41,297 nucleotides of DNA from Pseudonocardia sp. N23 (GCF_002583555.1 NZ_BEGX01000063.1:1-41297), one strand, 5' to 3'. Positions 17,754 through 26,305 are shown, counted from the stretch's first letter. Numbers and translations are program-made. The notes: a model not told the origin generated them from the letters alone.

Positions 17754-20700
17754 TCAGCCCGCGATGTCGGGCGGGCTGCTGCTTCCCTGGCCACCGGCCG
17801 CGCCGTTGTCCCGGCTGCTGTGCGGGCGTTCCCGCGCCTCGAGCTCGGCGTGGAGCAGCCGCAGCAGGTCGCGCTCGGTCGCGGTGAGGGTCGACATCGG
17901 ATCGACGACGGCCGCGCTGTCGGTGCCCGCGCCGGCACCGGGTGTCGACTCGGGTGCCACCTCGGTTGCCGCAGCCTCGGGTTCGGTCGGCCCGGGTGGC
18001 GTCGCCTCGGGTGCCGCCGGCGCGGGTGCCGTGGCGTGGGGCCGGCCGGCGTCCGGTGTCGCAGTGTGGTCCGGTGCCGCGGTGTGGTCCCGTGCCGCAG
18101 TGTGGTCCCGTGCCGTGCCCGTCGGCGGGATGTCCGGGACCGCGCGGACCCGGCGCGGCGCCGGGCGCGGGGCCGGCCGGGGCGCCGGATGGGTGCCGGC
18201 GGTGGGCTCGTCGTCGGAGGCCGGGTCGGCGTCGTCGCTCCGGGTGCCGACGGTCGGGATCGGCACCGGTCGGGGCCGCACCTCGGCGGGCCGTGGGCGC
18301 GCGTGCGCGGCGGGTGCGGGCTCGTCGACCACGACGTCCCCCACACCGAGCGGATCGTTCGGGTCGACGTGCAGTTCCGACCCGTTTCCCGCGCGTTCGC
18401 GGACGCTCGTGACCCGGCGCGGCACCGAGTCGGCGAACAGGTCGTCGCCCGAGATCGCGGAGTCGCCGTCGCCGCCGAAGGGGCGCAGGAACCGGGCCGC
18501 GTGCGACGACCTCCGCGGGAGCGACGGCTCCGCATCGGTCCGTCGCGGCAGCCCCTGCGAGGGCGTGGCACTGCCGTCGTCGGCGCGGCTGTCGTCGGTG
18601 CGGTGGTGGGCGGCAGGCTCGGCGTCCGGGGACACGGCACGGAAGCTGCCGGTCGGCTCCAGCAGCGGATCGAGCAACGGCGTGCGCAGCGGGCCCATCA
18701 GCGGGTCGTTCATCTCCGCCATGAGTGGCGGGTCGTCGTCCGAGGCGTCGACCTCAGGCACACCCGACAGCGGTGTCGGAGCCCCGGCGGCTGCGGCGTC
18801 CTCGGAACCGACGACGCGCAGCACCCGTTCGACCCGGCGGTCGTCCTCACGACGGTCGTCCGCGGCAGGAGAAAGCTGTGGCGCCCAAGGGGCGTCGAGC
18901 TCCGCGGCGCGGCGGCGGGACCGGGGGGCGGGGTCGTCCTCGGGCGGGGCGAAACCGTCGGGACCCGACCGCGACAGCGGCGCGACGGGCCGCGATCCGG
19001 CGGGCGGGGCGTCGGGCGCGAAGCCACGGTGTTCGGGTGGCGTCGTTGCCGGGTCGTCGGTGGGCACGGCACCGTTGGTCCGGGGCGACGCACCGTAGTA
19101 GGGGCGGGGTCCGGTCTCGGCGGGCGCCGATGCGTCGTCGGCGACCCGCTCGTGAGCGCGGTGGCCCGCGGGGGGTGTGGCGGGTGCGGCGGGGAGCCGG
19201 CGGTGTCCGGGCTCGGATGCGCCGGTGTCGCGACCGTTCCGGCCGGTACCGGGACCGAAGGCAGGGTCCGGGCGGTCGGGGGCGGAGGCGGCGGCCGGAT
19301 CGGTGACGGGCGTTCCGGGGCCGGTCGGCAGCGCGAACGCGGCCGTCACCGGCTCGTCGGCGGGTGCGAACGGGGCAGGCGCGTCGTAGGGGTCGCGTCC
19401 GCGCTCCCCCGCACGAGGGTCGTGTGCCGGACCGGTGTCGCGCGGATCGCGTCCGGTGGCACCGTCGCGCGGACCATCGCCGGGTGGGGTGTCGCGGGCG
19501 GGCGCCGCGGCATGCGTCGGCCGGGCGCCGCGCTCCGGTGACCTGCTCGGCGACGCGTTCCCGTTGCGTTCCCTGGGCTCGTCGAGCACGTCCTGATCGG
19601 GAGCCCCGGCGCGCGCGCCGCGCTCCGCGTCGCGCGGGTCGGCACGGCCCGCGACGGGATCGGGCGCGGTGCGGGGGTCGACCACGGAAGGTGCGCCCGC
19701 GGACGACTCGAACGCGAGAGGTTCGCCGTCGGAAGGTCCGCCCGCGGAAGGATCGAACGCCGAAGGTCCGCCCGCGGAAGGATCGAACGCCGAAGGGTCG
19801 AACGCCGAAGGATCGAACGCGGAAGGTCCGCTCGCGGGAGGGCCGGACTCGGGCGGTACGAGATCGGCCGGTTCGGCGTCGCGCGCGTCGAACCCGGGTG
19901 CCTCGTTCCGCTGGGGGAACCCGGGAGCCCCGCCGCGCTCGTGTGCACCCCCGCGGCGGGCGTCGTCGGTGCGGGGGCCCGGTCCGGGGTCGACCCGCCG
20001 GTGCCGGTCAGGGATCCCGGCACGGTCGCCGTCAGCAGAGCCGTCGTCGCGAGGGCGGTCGTCCGTGCGGTCGTGGTCGTCGGTGCGGGCGAGGTCGGTG
20101 CGGGCGAGCTCGTCGGAGGCGAACCCGTGCGCGAGGTCGTCGGCGGGTGACCAGGCCGGGGCGCCGTTGGCGAGCCCGCCGACCGGCCGGCCGCCGGTCC
20201 CCGGCCCGTCGATCCCGGACGCGTCGCGCCGCACGGCCGCGTGGCCGCCGCTGTCGCCCAGGGGCGGCCGCTCGTCCCGCGGCTCGATCGGGCCTGCCAC
20301 GTGCGTCGGGCGGTCCTCGGCGCGGCGGCGTCCGGTCATCGGGGCCGGGCCCGCAGGGTGGGGCACACCGTTGGTCTCGATGGGGGCCGTCGGTGGCGCG
20401 TCGGCCCGGCCGACGCTGCCGTTGAGGTCGGTCGCCACCGGGCGAACCTGCTGCATCGGACGCCCCGGCCGCGACACCGCAGGGACGACGGCGATCAGCC
20501 CGGTCGCAGGAGGCACGGGCGCATCGACGGGCGCGGCCAGTGCGGGCGACGGCACCGGACGTGCCGTGCTGAGCGCCTCACCGTGATAGGCGGGCAGCGC
20601 CGACCCGGCGACGAACACCTCGACACCCACCGACAGCCCGACCCGCTGCAACGTCGCCGACAGGCGGTAGGCGAGGACGTCGGCGGCATGATCCTCGGGA

Positions 20701-21155
20701 CCCGGTGTCCCCGGGATCTCGACGAGCAGGACCGGGTGCGGCAGCGGGCCCGGCGCACTGCCGGCGGGGGTGCTGCGCCACGTCAGCCAGCTGTGCCCGC
20801 CACCGGGCCGGTGCGCCGACAGCGCCTCGGCGACGCGCGCCGACAGGCCGGGAACGTCGGCGTCGCCGCGGAAGCGGTGGCGGGTGCCGTTCTCGGGTGC
20901 GGCCGTGGGGAGGAGGCGGTCGGCGTCGAGGTCGATACGCACGCGCACAGCGGCGGCGACCAACGTCTCGCGCACCCGCGGCGGCAGCTGTGCAGCCTCG
21001 GCGACGAGCGCGGCCGTGAGCAGCTCGAACGCGGGCGCGTCCTCACCGACGGCGACGAGCTCGCGGCACGTGGCCAGCAGATCGTCGTCGACCCGTCCGG
21101 CGAGTGCGAGCAGCAGCTCGTGGGTGGTCAGGGCCGTGGCCGGAAGTTCCGCCAC
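17754..21155 (-). CDS. giant, mostly disordered protein with a conserved N-terminal domain
   Basis: A 1133-residue protein. The first 190 residues or so form a folded domain (THELLLALAGRVDDDLLATC to about residue 190) clearly related to the 202-residue protein encoded just upstream. The remainder is Pro/Ala/Asp/Arg-rich, of low complexity and almost certainly disordered. It has five-residue FDPSA-type repeats near the middle (19731-19830) and DHTAA repeats near the C-terminus. A short acidic/hydrophobic stretch (MAEMNDPLMGPLRTPLLDPL) and a C-terminal helix (LTATERDLLRLLHAELEARE) may be binding segments. No signal peptide or membrane helix is visible. The GTG start has GGAGG closely upstream. 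Function unknown; I associate the pair with Pseudonocardiaceae. Confidence 0.75.
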   Translation of the reverse strand: MAELPATALTTHELLLALAGRVDDDLLATCRELVAVGEDAPAFELLTAALVAEAAQLPPRVRETLVAAAVRVRIDLDADRLLPTAAPENGTRHRFRGDADVPGLSARVAEALSAHRPGGGHSWLTWRSTPAGSAPGPLPHPVLLVEIPGTPGPEDHAADVLAYRLSATLQRVGLSVGVEVFVAGSALPAYHGEALSTARPVPSPALAAPVDAPVPPATGLIAVVPAVSRPGRPMQQVRPVATDLNGSVGRADAPPTAPIETNGVPHPAGPAPMTGRRRAEDRPTHVAGPIEPRDERPPLGDSGGHAAVRRDASGIDGPGTGGRPVGGLANGAPAWSPADDLAHGFASDELARTDLARTDDHDRTDDRPRDDGSADGDRAGIPDRHRRVDPGPGPRTDDARRGGAHERGGAPGFPQRNEAPGFDARDAEPADLVPPESGPPASGPSAFDPSAFDPSAFDPSAGGPSAFDPSAGGPSDGEPLAFESSAGAPSVVDPRTAPDPVAGRADPRDAERGARAGAPDQDVLDEPRERNGNASPSRSPERGARPTHAAAPARDTPPGDGPRDGATGRDPRDTGPAHDPRAGERGRDPYDAPAPFAPADEPVTAAFALPTGPGTPVTDPAAASAPDRPDPAFGPGTGRNGRDTGASEPGHRRLPAAPATPPAGHRAHERVADDASAPAETGPRPYYGASPRTNGAVPTDDPATTPPEHRGFAPDAPPAGSRPVAPLSRSGPDGFAPPEDDPAPRSRRRAAELDAPWAPQLSPAADDRREDDRRVERVLRVVGSEDAAAAGAPTPLSGVPEVDASDDDPPLMAEMNDPLMGPLRTPLLDPLLEPTGSFRAVSPDAEPAAHHRTDDSRADDGSATPSQGLPRRTDAEPSLPRRSSHAARFLRPFGGDGDSAISGDDLFADSVPRRVTSVRERAGNGSELHVDPNDPLGVGDVVVDEPAPAAHARPRPAEVRPRPVPIPTVGTRSDDADPASDDEPTAGTHPAPRPAPRPAPRRVRAVPDIPPTGTARDHTAARDHTAAPDHTATPDAGRPHATAPAPAAPEATPPGPTEPEAAATEVAPESTPGAGAGTDSAAVVDPMSTLTATERDLLRLLHAELEARERPHSSRDNGAAGGQGSSSPPDIAG
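19731..19830 (-). repeat. in-frame 15-bp tandem repeats coding FDPSA/GGPSA
   Basis: About seven variants of a 15-base unit (for example GAAGGATCGAACGCC on the plus strand) keep the reading frame and encode repeats of FDPSA and GGPSA. The number of units probably varies between strains by slippage. This is not a CRISPR array: there are no unique spacers. Confidence 0.8.
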
Positions 21156-21188
21156 CTGTCCTCCTTCACCGTGCCCGCCGGACGCACG

Positions 21189-21797
21189 TCAGGTCGACGC
21201 GCCCACCGCGGCGCCGGTCGACGACCACATCTGGGCGGAGCCCACGATCGCGGCCTTGTGGTAGGGCGGTGGATCGAGGTCGACCGGGAGCACCTCGACG
21301 CACGGGGTCCGGTCGCCGTGTGCCCTCAGCAGCCGTTGCAGTGTGCCCGCCAACGCCCACGGACGGTCCCCGCCGAGGACGACGAGCACCGTGCGCTCGC
21401 CGAACGGTCCCGAACGGACGCTCCGCAGCACCTCGTCGACGCCCGCCGTCCCGCGGACGACGGCCAGGACGCCGAGCGTCGCCGCGTCGTAGCCGTCCGG
21501 CGCCGAACGGAACTCGAACGGGGGCCGTTCCGCCGACTGGATCGGCAGGACGGCGCTGACGGCGCGGCGAACGGCCCCGTCGTCACCCGCCGCTGTCACG
21601 AGCAGTGAGCGCTCGCGGTCGGTGAGGCCCACCCGGTTGCGCAGCAGGGCGCGCGGCAGGGTCGCCGCCACGGCCGAGCGGCCGTGGTCGGTGTCGTCGG
21701 CCAGCCAGTCGCGCAGGCGCCAGGTGACGTCGTCGGGCAGCCGCCCCGCGAGATGCAGCAGCAGCTCGTGACACGCGGCGACGGCCTGCCCGGCCAC
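21189..21797 (-). CDS. conserved hypothetical protein, paralogue of the giant protein's N-terminal domain
   Basis: A 202-residue soluble protein. Its N-terminus CHELLLHLAGRLPDDVTWRL matches the start of the giant protein downstream, and both share a helical first half followed by an alpha/beta second half. The second half holds TVLVVLGGDRPWALAGTLQR and PCVEVLPVDLDPPPYHKAAI. I do not recognise a catalytic motif. The GTG start follows ridA by two bases, and the giant gene follows 33 bases later, so the three are probably one transcript. A gene pair of this type beside ridA seems characteristic of Pseudonocardiaceae. One model is that the two related domains dimerise, with the large partner supplying a disordered tail; this is inference. 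Confidence 0.75.
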   Translation of the reverse strand: MAGQAVAACHELLLHLAGRLPDDVTWRLRDWLADDTDHGRSAVAATLPRALLRNRVGLTDRERSLLVTAAGDDGAVRRAVSAVLPIQSAERPPFEFRSAPDGYDAATLGVLAVVRGTAGVDEVLRSVRSGPFGERTVLVVLGGDRPWALAGTLQRLLRAHGDRTPCVEVLPVDLDPPPYHKAAIVGSAQMWSSTGAAVGAST

Positions 21798-21799
21798 GG

Positions 21800-22255
21800 T
21801 CAGGCCACCTCGACGATCAGCTCCACCTCGACGGGAACGTCGAGCGGCAGCTCGGCGACCCCGACGGCGGACCGGGCGTGCAGACCCGCCTCGCCGAACA
21901 CCTCGCCCAGCAGGTCGGACGCGCCGTTGATCACCTTCGGCTGACCGTTGAAGCCAGGAGCCGAGGCCACGAAGCCGACGACCTTGATCACTGCGGTGAT
22001 CGAGTCGATGCCGACGAGAGCGTCGACGGCGGCGAGCGCGTTGAGGGCGCAGGCGCGTGCCAGGCCGTAGGCGTCCTCGGCACTGACCTCGGCGCCGACC
22101 TTGCCGGTCGCCGCGACCTTGCCGTCGACGATCGGGACCTGACCCGCGGTGAACACGAGCGAGCCCGAGCGGCGGGCCGGCACGTACGAGCCGGCGGGCG
22201 GGGGCACGGCAGGAAGGGCGATCCCGAGCTCACGGAGCTTGTCGGAGTGTGCCAA
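21800..22255 (-). CDS. RidA family protein (Rv3678c-like)
   Basis: A 151-residue YjgF/YER057c/UK114-family protein, probably an enamine/imine deaminase-like trimer. Visible family features are LVFTAGQVPIVDGKVAATGK near the N-terminus and the C-terminal HARSAVGVAELPLDVPVEVE with the conserved arginine. It belongs to the longer actinobacterial Rv3678c group rather than classic RidA. The start codon is TTG at 22255, supported by a GGAGGG ribosome site inside the last codons of the upstream DUF4177 gene, so translation is coupled. In Mtb the same order is seen beside the ArsA pair. Confidence 0.88.
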   Translation of the reverse strand: MAHSDKLRELGIALPAVPPPAGSYVPARRSGSLVFTAGQVPIVDGKVAATGKVGAEVSAEDAYGLARACALNALAAVDALVGIDSITAVIKVVGFVASAPGFNGQPKVINGASDLLGEVFGEAGLHARSAVGVAELPLDVPVEVELIVEVA

Positions 22256-22258
22256 CCC

Positions 22259-22438
22259 TCAGCCCTCCAGCGGGCGCTTGAAGTACGCCACGAGCTGCTC
22301 GGAACCCGGCTGGCCCGCGGTGGTCACGGTGACGAGCTCCCAGCCGTCGCGGCCGAAGTTGTCGAGGATCGCCTTGGTGTTGTGGATCAGCAGGGGAGCG
22401 GTGAGGTACTCCCACCGGGTGGATCCGGACGCACTCAT
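22259..22438 (-). CDS. DUF4177 small protein (Rv3678A-like)
   Basis: A 59-residue protein: a short N-terminal tail, then RWEYLTAPLLIHNTKAILDN and FGRDGWELVTVTTAGQ, the DUF4177 pattern, ending in YFKRPLEG. The fold is a small alpha/beta unit of unknown function. It is first in the minus-strand set DUF4177-ridA-202 aa-giant gene and is divergent from the ArsA pair, the arrangement of Rv3678A and Rv3679 in Mtb. Its last codons contain the ribosome site for ridA. Confidence 0.82.
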   Translation of the reverse strand: MSASGSTRWEYLTAPLLIHNTKAILDNFGRDGWELVTVTTAGQPGSEQLVAYFKRPLEG

Positions 22439-22532
22439 GGCCACGGACTCTAGTTCCGTCACGGGCCGTGTCCGAAGTCGGCTCCGAGCGCGAGTGGGCG
22501 TGCTCACCGGGCGCGCGCCCCGGGACGCTCCG

Positions 22533-22538
22533 TACCCT
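22533..22538 (+). promoter_or_regulatory. leaderless promoter -10 for the ArsA pair
   Basis: TACCCT lies six bases before the GTG start, so transcription would begin at or next to the start codon. No ribosome site is present. The -35 region shows no clear match. Confidence 0.45.
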
Positions 22539-22544
22539 GGACAC

Positions 22545-23576
22545 GTGACCACCCCCGCCTGGCCGACCGCCATGTCCGACGTGCGCCTGCACGTCGTGTC
22601 CGGCAAGGGCGGCACCGGGAAGACGACCGTCGCCGCCGCACTGGCGCTCGCGCTGGCCGAGGGCGGCAGGCGCACGCTGCTCGTCGAGGTCGAGGGGCGC
22701 CAGGGCATCGCCCAGGTGTTCGACACCCCGCCGCTGCCCTACGAGGAGCGCAAGATCGCCGTCGCACCCGGTGGCGGTGAGGTCCGCGCCCTGGCCGTCG
22801 ACGTCGAGGCCGCGCTGCTGGAGTACTTCGAGATGTTCTACCGGCTCGGCGTCGCCGGGCGGACGTTGCGGCGCATGGGCGCCATCGAGTTCGCGACGAC
22901 GCTCGCGCCCGGCCTTCGCGACGTCCTGCTCACCGGCAAGGTCAAGGAGTGCGTCTCCCGGGTCCGCGACGGGCAGCGGGTCTACGACGCCGTCGTCCTC
23001 GACGCCCCGCCCACCGGCCGGCTCGTCAACTTCCTCGACGTCACCAAGGCGATGGCCGACCTCGCCAAGGCGGGGCCGATCCACAAGCAGGCCGAGGGCG
23101 TCGTGCGGCTGCTGCACTCCCCGCAGACCGCCGTGCACCTGGTCACGCTCCTCGAGGAGCTCCCCGTCACGGAGACGCTCGAGGCCGCCGACGACCTCGC
23201 CGCCGCCGACCTGCGCACCGGCGCCGTGATCGTCAACAAGGTGCGGGAGCAGTGGCTGCCCGACCGGTCTGTCGCCCCGGCCGCCGACGGTCGTGTCGAC
23301 GCCGCACGCGTCCGCAACGGCCTCGCCGCCGCCGGGCTCGACCTGCCCCCCGAGGTCGTCGACGGTCTCGTCGCCGAGACCGTCGAACACGCGGTGCGCG
23401 TCGCCGCCGAGAGCGCCGCCCTCGCCCGGCTCGACGCCGCCACCGGACCACAGCTGGGCCGCATCGAGCTGCCGCAGGTCCTCGGCGGCATCGACCTCGG
23501 CTCCCTCTACGAGCTCGCCGACACCCTCACCGAACAGGGCGTCGGCGTCCGCCACGCCGACGAGGTCCCCGCGTGA
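22545..23576 (+). CDS. ArsA/Get3-like ATPase, subunit A (Rv3679-like)
   Basis: A 343-residue P-loop ATPase of the ArsA/Get3 family. The deviant Walker A is [20 protein letters not shown]. Switch and Walker B regions are in [20 protein letters not shown]. The family's A-loop-like segment is [12 protein letters not shown]. No arsenite-binding cysteine cluster is present, so an arsenic pump is unlikely. The Mtb pair Rv3679-Rv3680 has been studied as bacterial Get3-like proteins that act together. The start is GTG 22545 with a leaderless -10; ATG 22572 is an alternative. The second subunit overlaps its stop by four bases. Confidence 0.9.
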   Translation: MTTPAWPTAMSDVRLHVVSGKGGTGKTTVAAALALALAEGGRRTLLVEVEGRQGIAQVFDTPPLPYEERKIAVAPGGGEVRALAVDVEAALLEYFEMFYRLGVAGRTLRRMGAIEFATTLAPGLRDVLLTGKVKECVSRVRDGQRVYDAVVLDAPPTGRLVNFLDVTKAMADLAKAGPIHKQAEGVVRLLHSPQTAVHLVTLLEELPVTETLEAADDLAAADLRTGAVIVNKVREQWLPDRSVAPAADGRVDAARVRNGLAAAGLDLPPEVVDGLVAETVEHAVRVAAESAALARLDAATGPQLGRIELPQVLGGIDLGSLYELADTLTEQGVGVRHADEVPA

Positions 23577-24751
23577 CACCGCGTGAACGCCGCATCGAGC
23601 GGCTCGACATCGACGCCCTGATCGACGACCCCGAGACCCGGATCGTCGTCTGCTGCGGGTCCGGCGGTGTCGGCAAGACCACGACGTCGGCCGCTCTCGC
23701 GCTGCGCGCCGCCGAACGCGGCCGCAAGGTCGTCGTCCTCACCATCGACCCCGCGAAGCGGCTCGCCCAGGCCCTCGGGCTCTCGGAGCTGTCCAACGAG
23801 CCGATCCGCGTCGACGTCGTCGCCGGGGAGGGCGCGGGCGAGCTGCACGCGATGATGCTCGACATGCGTCGGACCTTCGACGACATGGTCCACGCCCACG
23901 CCGAGGGCGACCGGGCCGAGAAGATCATCGCAAACCCCTTCTACCAGACCGTCTCCTCGTCGTTCTCCGGAACGCAGGAGTACATGGCGATGGAGAAGCT
24001 CGGACAGCTGTCGGCGACGACCGACTGGGACCTGATCGTCGTCGACACCCCGCCGTCGCGGTCGGCGCTCGACTTCCTCGACGCCCCGCAGCGCATGTCC
24101 AACTTCCTCGACGGCCGCATGATCCGGCTGCTGTCCTCGCCCGCCCGGGCCGGTGGCCGGGGCCTGCGCAAGATCGTCGGTGCCGGGTTCGGGCTGTTCG
24201 CCAAAGCGGTGTCGACGATCCTCGGCGGCCAGCTGCTCACCGACGCCTCCGCGTTCGTGCAGGCGTTCGACACGATGTTCGGCGGCTTCCGCGAGCGGGC
24301 CACCGCCACCTACGCGCTGCTCCGCTCGCCGGGGACCGCGTTCGTGGTGGTCGCGACTCCCGAGCCCGACGCCCTGCGCGAGGCCGCCTACTTCGTCGAC
24401 AGGCTCTCCGTCGAGGAGATGCCGCTGGCCGGGCTCGTTCTCAACCGGACCCACCCCGTCCTCGCGCCGTTGTCCGCCGCCCGCGCCCGGGCCGCCGCCG
24501 AGTCGGCCACCGGGCAGGGCGCCCGGCTCGCGACGGCCGTCCTACGGCTGCACGCCGACCGTGCCGAGCTCTCCGAGCGGGAGGACCGCCTGCTCGCCGG
24601 GTTCGCCGGTGCGCACCCGACCGTCGCCGTGTCCCGGGTCCCGGCCGTGGGTGGCGACGTCTCGGACATCGAGGGCCTGCGCGGCATCGGTGACCGCCTC
24701 GCGGCCGCCGACGACGACCTCACCCCCGCCCCCCTCCGCGAAGCCCGCTGA
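23573..24751 (+). CDS. ArsA/Get3-like ATPase, subunit B (Rv3680-like)
   Basis: A 392-residue partner of the preceding ATPase. The Walker A is [20 protein letters not shown], followed by [19 protein letters not shown], the strongly conserved IDPAxRL motif of the family, and by [19 protein letters not shown]. The GTG start overlaps the upstream stop (GTGA), implying equal production and a heterodimer. Middle helices ([20 protein letters not shown]) are hydrophobic and could form the client groove known in Get3 proteins. Clients are unknown; the tail-anchored protein encoded at 29152-30621 is an attractive candidate. It is followed by a 226-base gap holding a palindromic repeat. Confidence 0.9.
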   Translation: MTPRERRIERLDIDALIDDPETRIVVCCGSGGVGKTTTSAALALRAAERGRKVVVLTIDPAKRLAQALGLSELSNEPIRVDVVAGEGAGELHAMMLDMRRTFDDMVHAHAEGDRAEKIIANPFYQTVSSSFSGTQEYMAMEKLGQLSATTDWDLIVVDTPPSRSALDFLDAPQRMSNFLDGRMIRLLSSPARAGGRGLRKIVGAGFGLFAKAVSTILGGQLLTDASAFVQAFDTMFGGFRERATATYALLRSPGTAFVVVATPEPDALREAAYFVDRLSVEEMPLAGLVLNRTHPVLAPLSAARARAAAESATGQGARLATAVLRLHADRAELSEREDRLLAGFAGAHPTVAVSRVPAVGGDVSDIEGLRGIGDRLAAADDDLTPAPLREAR

Positions 24752-24808
24752 CCGTCCGCGGAACCCGCCGGACTCGACGCCGGCCGGGTCCCGACGTGGG
24801 CGACAGCC

Positions 24809-24869
24809 GCCGAGTTCGACGTGAGACTGCTTCGGCCATGGTGATCGGCAGTCCGGTGTCGAGCTCGGC
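24809..24869. repeat. 61-bp palindromic repeat, copy 1
   Basis: An imperfect palindrome with ends GCCGAGTTCGAC and GTCGAGCTCGGC, inner arms GACTGC and GCAGTC, and a central CCATGG. It has the same length and aligns without gaps to 25508-25568. It lies between the ArsA pair and the excalibur gene. It looks like a small non-autonomous or REP-like element. Confidence 0.75.
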
Positions 24870-24977
24870 AGTGCGGAGCAGCGGGGCGCGGCGCGCGGCG
24901 GCGTGGGGGCGTCGTCGATCCGGAGCAAACCTCGCGTAACGCTGCGGTGTCCAGCTCCGAAATCCGTTCGTCTCCTG

Positions 24978-25472
24978 ATGAAACGGACCCGAATGATCCT
25001 CCGCCCCGCTCCCCGCCGCCGTGCCGCCGCAGTCGCCGCCCTGGCGCTCGCCGCCGGCTTCCTCCTGCAGGCCTGCAGCTCCGAGCCCACCACGCCGCGC
25101 TCCTTCGCCTCGTCCTCCACGACGAGTACGACGACGTCCACGAGCCCCACCCCCACCCCCACCCCCACCACGACGACCTCCGCGCCGCCGACCACCACGA
25201 CCTCGGCGGTCGTCCCGGTGGTCCCGGCCCAGGTCCCGGTGCCGACGACCCGTGTCGCCGTGAAGACAGCCGTCCCCCAGGGACTGGTGGCTCCGCAGGC
25301 GCCGAAGAAGACGGCGACCTCGTCCGGGGGCAGCGGGTCCGGCGGTGGGTCGGCGTACTACCCGAACTGCGCGGCCGTGAAGGCCGCCGGGAAGGCGCCG
25401 ATCCGCATCGGTCAGCCGGGCTACGGCACGCATCTCGACCGTGACAAGGACGGCATCGGCTGCGAGAAGTAG
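24978..25472 (+). CDS. lipoprotein with excalibur calcium-binding domain
   Basis: A 164-residue secreted lipoprotein. A basic N-terminus and the hydrophobic stretch AAAVAALALAAGFLLQAC give a signal peptide with lipobox LQAC. Next is a roughly 80-residue Thr/Ser/Pro linker of the kind that crosses cell-wall material. The C-terminus is an excalibur domain: two cysteines (YYPNCAAVKAAGK and DGIGCEK) and the DRDKDGIGCE loop that binds calcium. It probably binds the cell surface or a nuclease or protease partner; function unknown. ATG 24978 puts the signal peptide at the start; ATG 24993 is possible. It is bracketed by two copies of the 61-bp repeat and has no counterpart at this place in Mtb as I recall it, so it may be an insertion. 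Confidence 0.85.
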   Translation: MKRTRMILRPAPRRRAAAVAALALAAGFLLQACSSEPTTPRSFASSSTTSTTTSTSPTPTPTPTTTTSAPPTTTTSAVVPVVPAQVPVPTTRVAVKTAVPQGLVAPQAPKKTATSSGGSGSGGGSAYYPNCAAVKAAGKAPIRIGQPGYGTHLDRDKDGIGCEK

Positions 25473-25507
25473 CGCGCCGCCCCGCGCCGTACCGGGCTCC
25501 CGGCCCC

Positions 25508-25568
25508 GCCGAGTCCGGCGTGAGACTGATTCGATCATGAAGATCCCCGGTCCGGGGTCGAACTCGGC
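25508..25568. repeat. 61-bp palindromic repeat, copy 2
   Basis: The ends GCCGAGTCCGGC and GTCGAACTCGGC match copy 1 (24809-24869), with the shared internal block GTGAGACTG. Same length and same orientation as copy 1. It lies 35 bases after the excalibur gene and 53 bases before the end of whiB4. Confidence 0.75.
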
Positions 25569-25621
25569 GAGGTTGTGGCAACCCTGATGTGCACCGGCCT
25601 CCGCGAAGGCACGGCCGTCGG

Positions 25622-26194
25622 TCAGGCCGTGCGTGTCGGCTTCCGGGGAGGACACGTACTGGCGACGGGCTCGGCCGCAGTGGCCTGGGTGTCGGCGGTC
25701 CGGGCGCAGGTGGTGCGGCTCCGGGTGACGCGGGAGCCGCCCACCCGGCTGCCGCTCGCCCGGGTCCGGCCTGCGCGCCCGTCGACAGCGTGACCCCGGC
25801 CCGGCCGCGCGTCGGCGGCGTCGGCGTCGGCAGTGCCGACACCAGCCGTGCTCGCGGCAGCGGCGGCGGCGCGGATCGACGTCGTCTCCGCGGTGTAGTG
25901 CGCCAGCCTCGCCTCCCCGAGCAGCGCTGCCCAGGACCGCACACCGGGGCGGGCACGCAGCATCGCGCGGCGCTCGCGCTCCGTCGCCCCGCCCCACACC
26001 CCGAACTCGATCCGCTCGTCGAGCGCGTGCGCGAGGCACTCGGTGCGCACCGGGCACGCGAAGCAGAACCCGCGAGCCTCCCGCTGAGCCGCGCCCGAGA
26101 CGAACAGCTCGTCGCCGTCCGTCGTCCGGCAGCGGGCGGCCACCCGCCAGTTCCACGTGCTGTTCCCGCTGCTCGTACCCGTCGTCACGGTCAT
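25622..26194 (-). CDS. whiB4: WhiB4-like iron-sulfur regulator with a C-terminal extension
   Basis: A 190-residue WhiB-family protein. The segment RCRTTDGDELFVSGAAQREA, then FCFACPVRTEC, gives the four cluster cysteines. It is followed by EFGVWGGATERERRAML, and it closely resembles Mtb WhiB4 (Rv3681c), a redox-sensing DNA-binding protein. The 90 C-terminal residues after GVRSWAALLGEARLAHY are Ala/Arg/Thr-rich and not part of the usual roughly 118-residue protein. The position between the ArsA pair and ponA2, divergent from ponA2, is conserved. The ATG start has no strong ribosome site. The 3' end approaches the 61-bp repeat, so the extension may have arisen by loss of an original stop. Confidence 0.9.
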   Translation of the reverse strand: MTVTTGTSSGNSTWNWRVAARCRTTDGDELFVSGAAQREARGFCFACPVRTECLAHALDERIEFGVWGGATERERRAMLRARPGVRSWAALLGEARLAHYTAETTSIRAAAAAASTAGVGTADADAADARPGRGHAVDGRAGRTRASGSRVGGSRVTRSRTTCARTADTQATAAEPVASTCPPRKPTRTA

Positions 26195-26289
26195 CGCGGC
26201 GACCCCCGATCGTCCAGTCGTTCGTGGCCGTGCTGTCCTGCACGACCTCGCTGAGACGAATCCTCGGGTGATCCGGTTCCACCGGTAAG

Positions 26290-26305
26290 TGAGTAGTTCT
26301 ACTCA
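26290..26305. promoter_or_regulatory. perfect 7-bp inverted repeat between whiB4 and ponA2
   Basis: TGAGTAG and CTACTCA are separated by TT, in the 169-base divergent region between whiB4 and ponA2. The surrounding stretch is notably AT-rich for this genome. The site could control both genes. On the whiB4 strand it begins TTGAGT, which could overlap a -35 hexamer. Confidence 0.55.

Noticed and set aside
19731..19830. A CRISPR-like array of regular repeats
   Set aside because: The 15-base units are contiguous, code in frame and have no unique spacers; no cas genes are present.
17764..20586. Several long plus-strand open frames opposite the giant disordered gene
   Set aside because: All mirror the repetitive codons of the minus-strand gene. 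The minus-strand frame has a ribosome site, a paralogous folded domain and operon context.
22545..24751. An arsenite efflux ATPase (arsA) operon
   Set aside because: There are no arsenite-binding cysteines and no arsB, arsD or arsR nearby; the order DUF4177-ridA-ATPase pair-whiB4 identifies the Rv3679-Rv3680 type.
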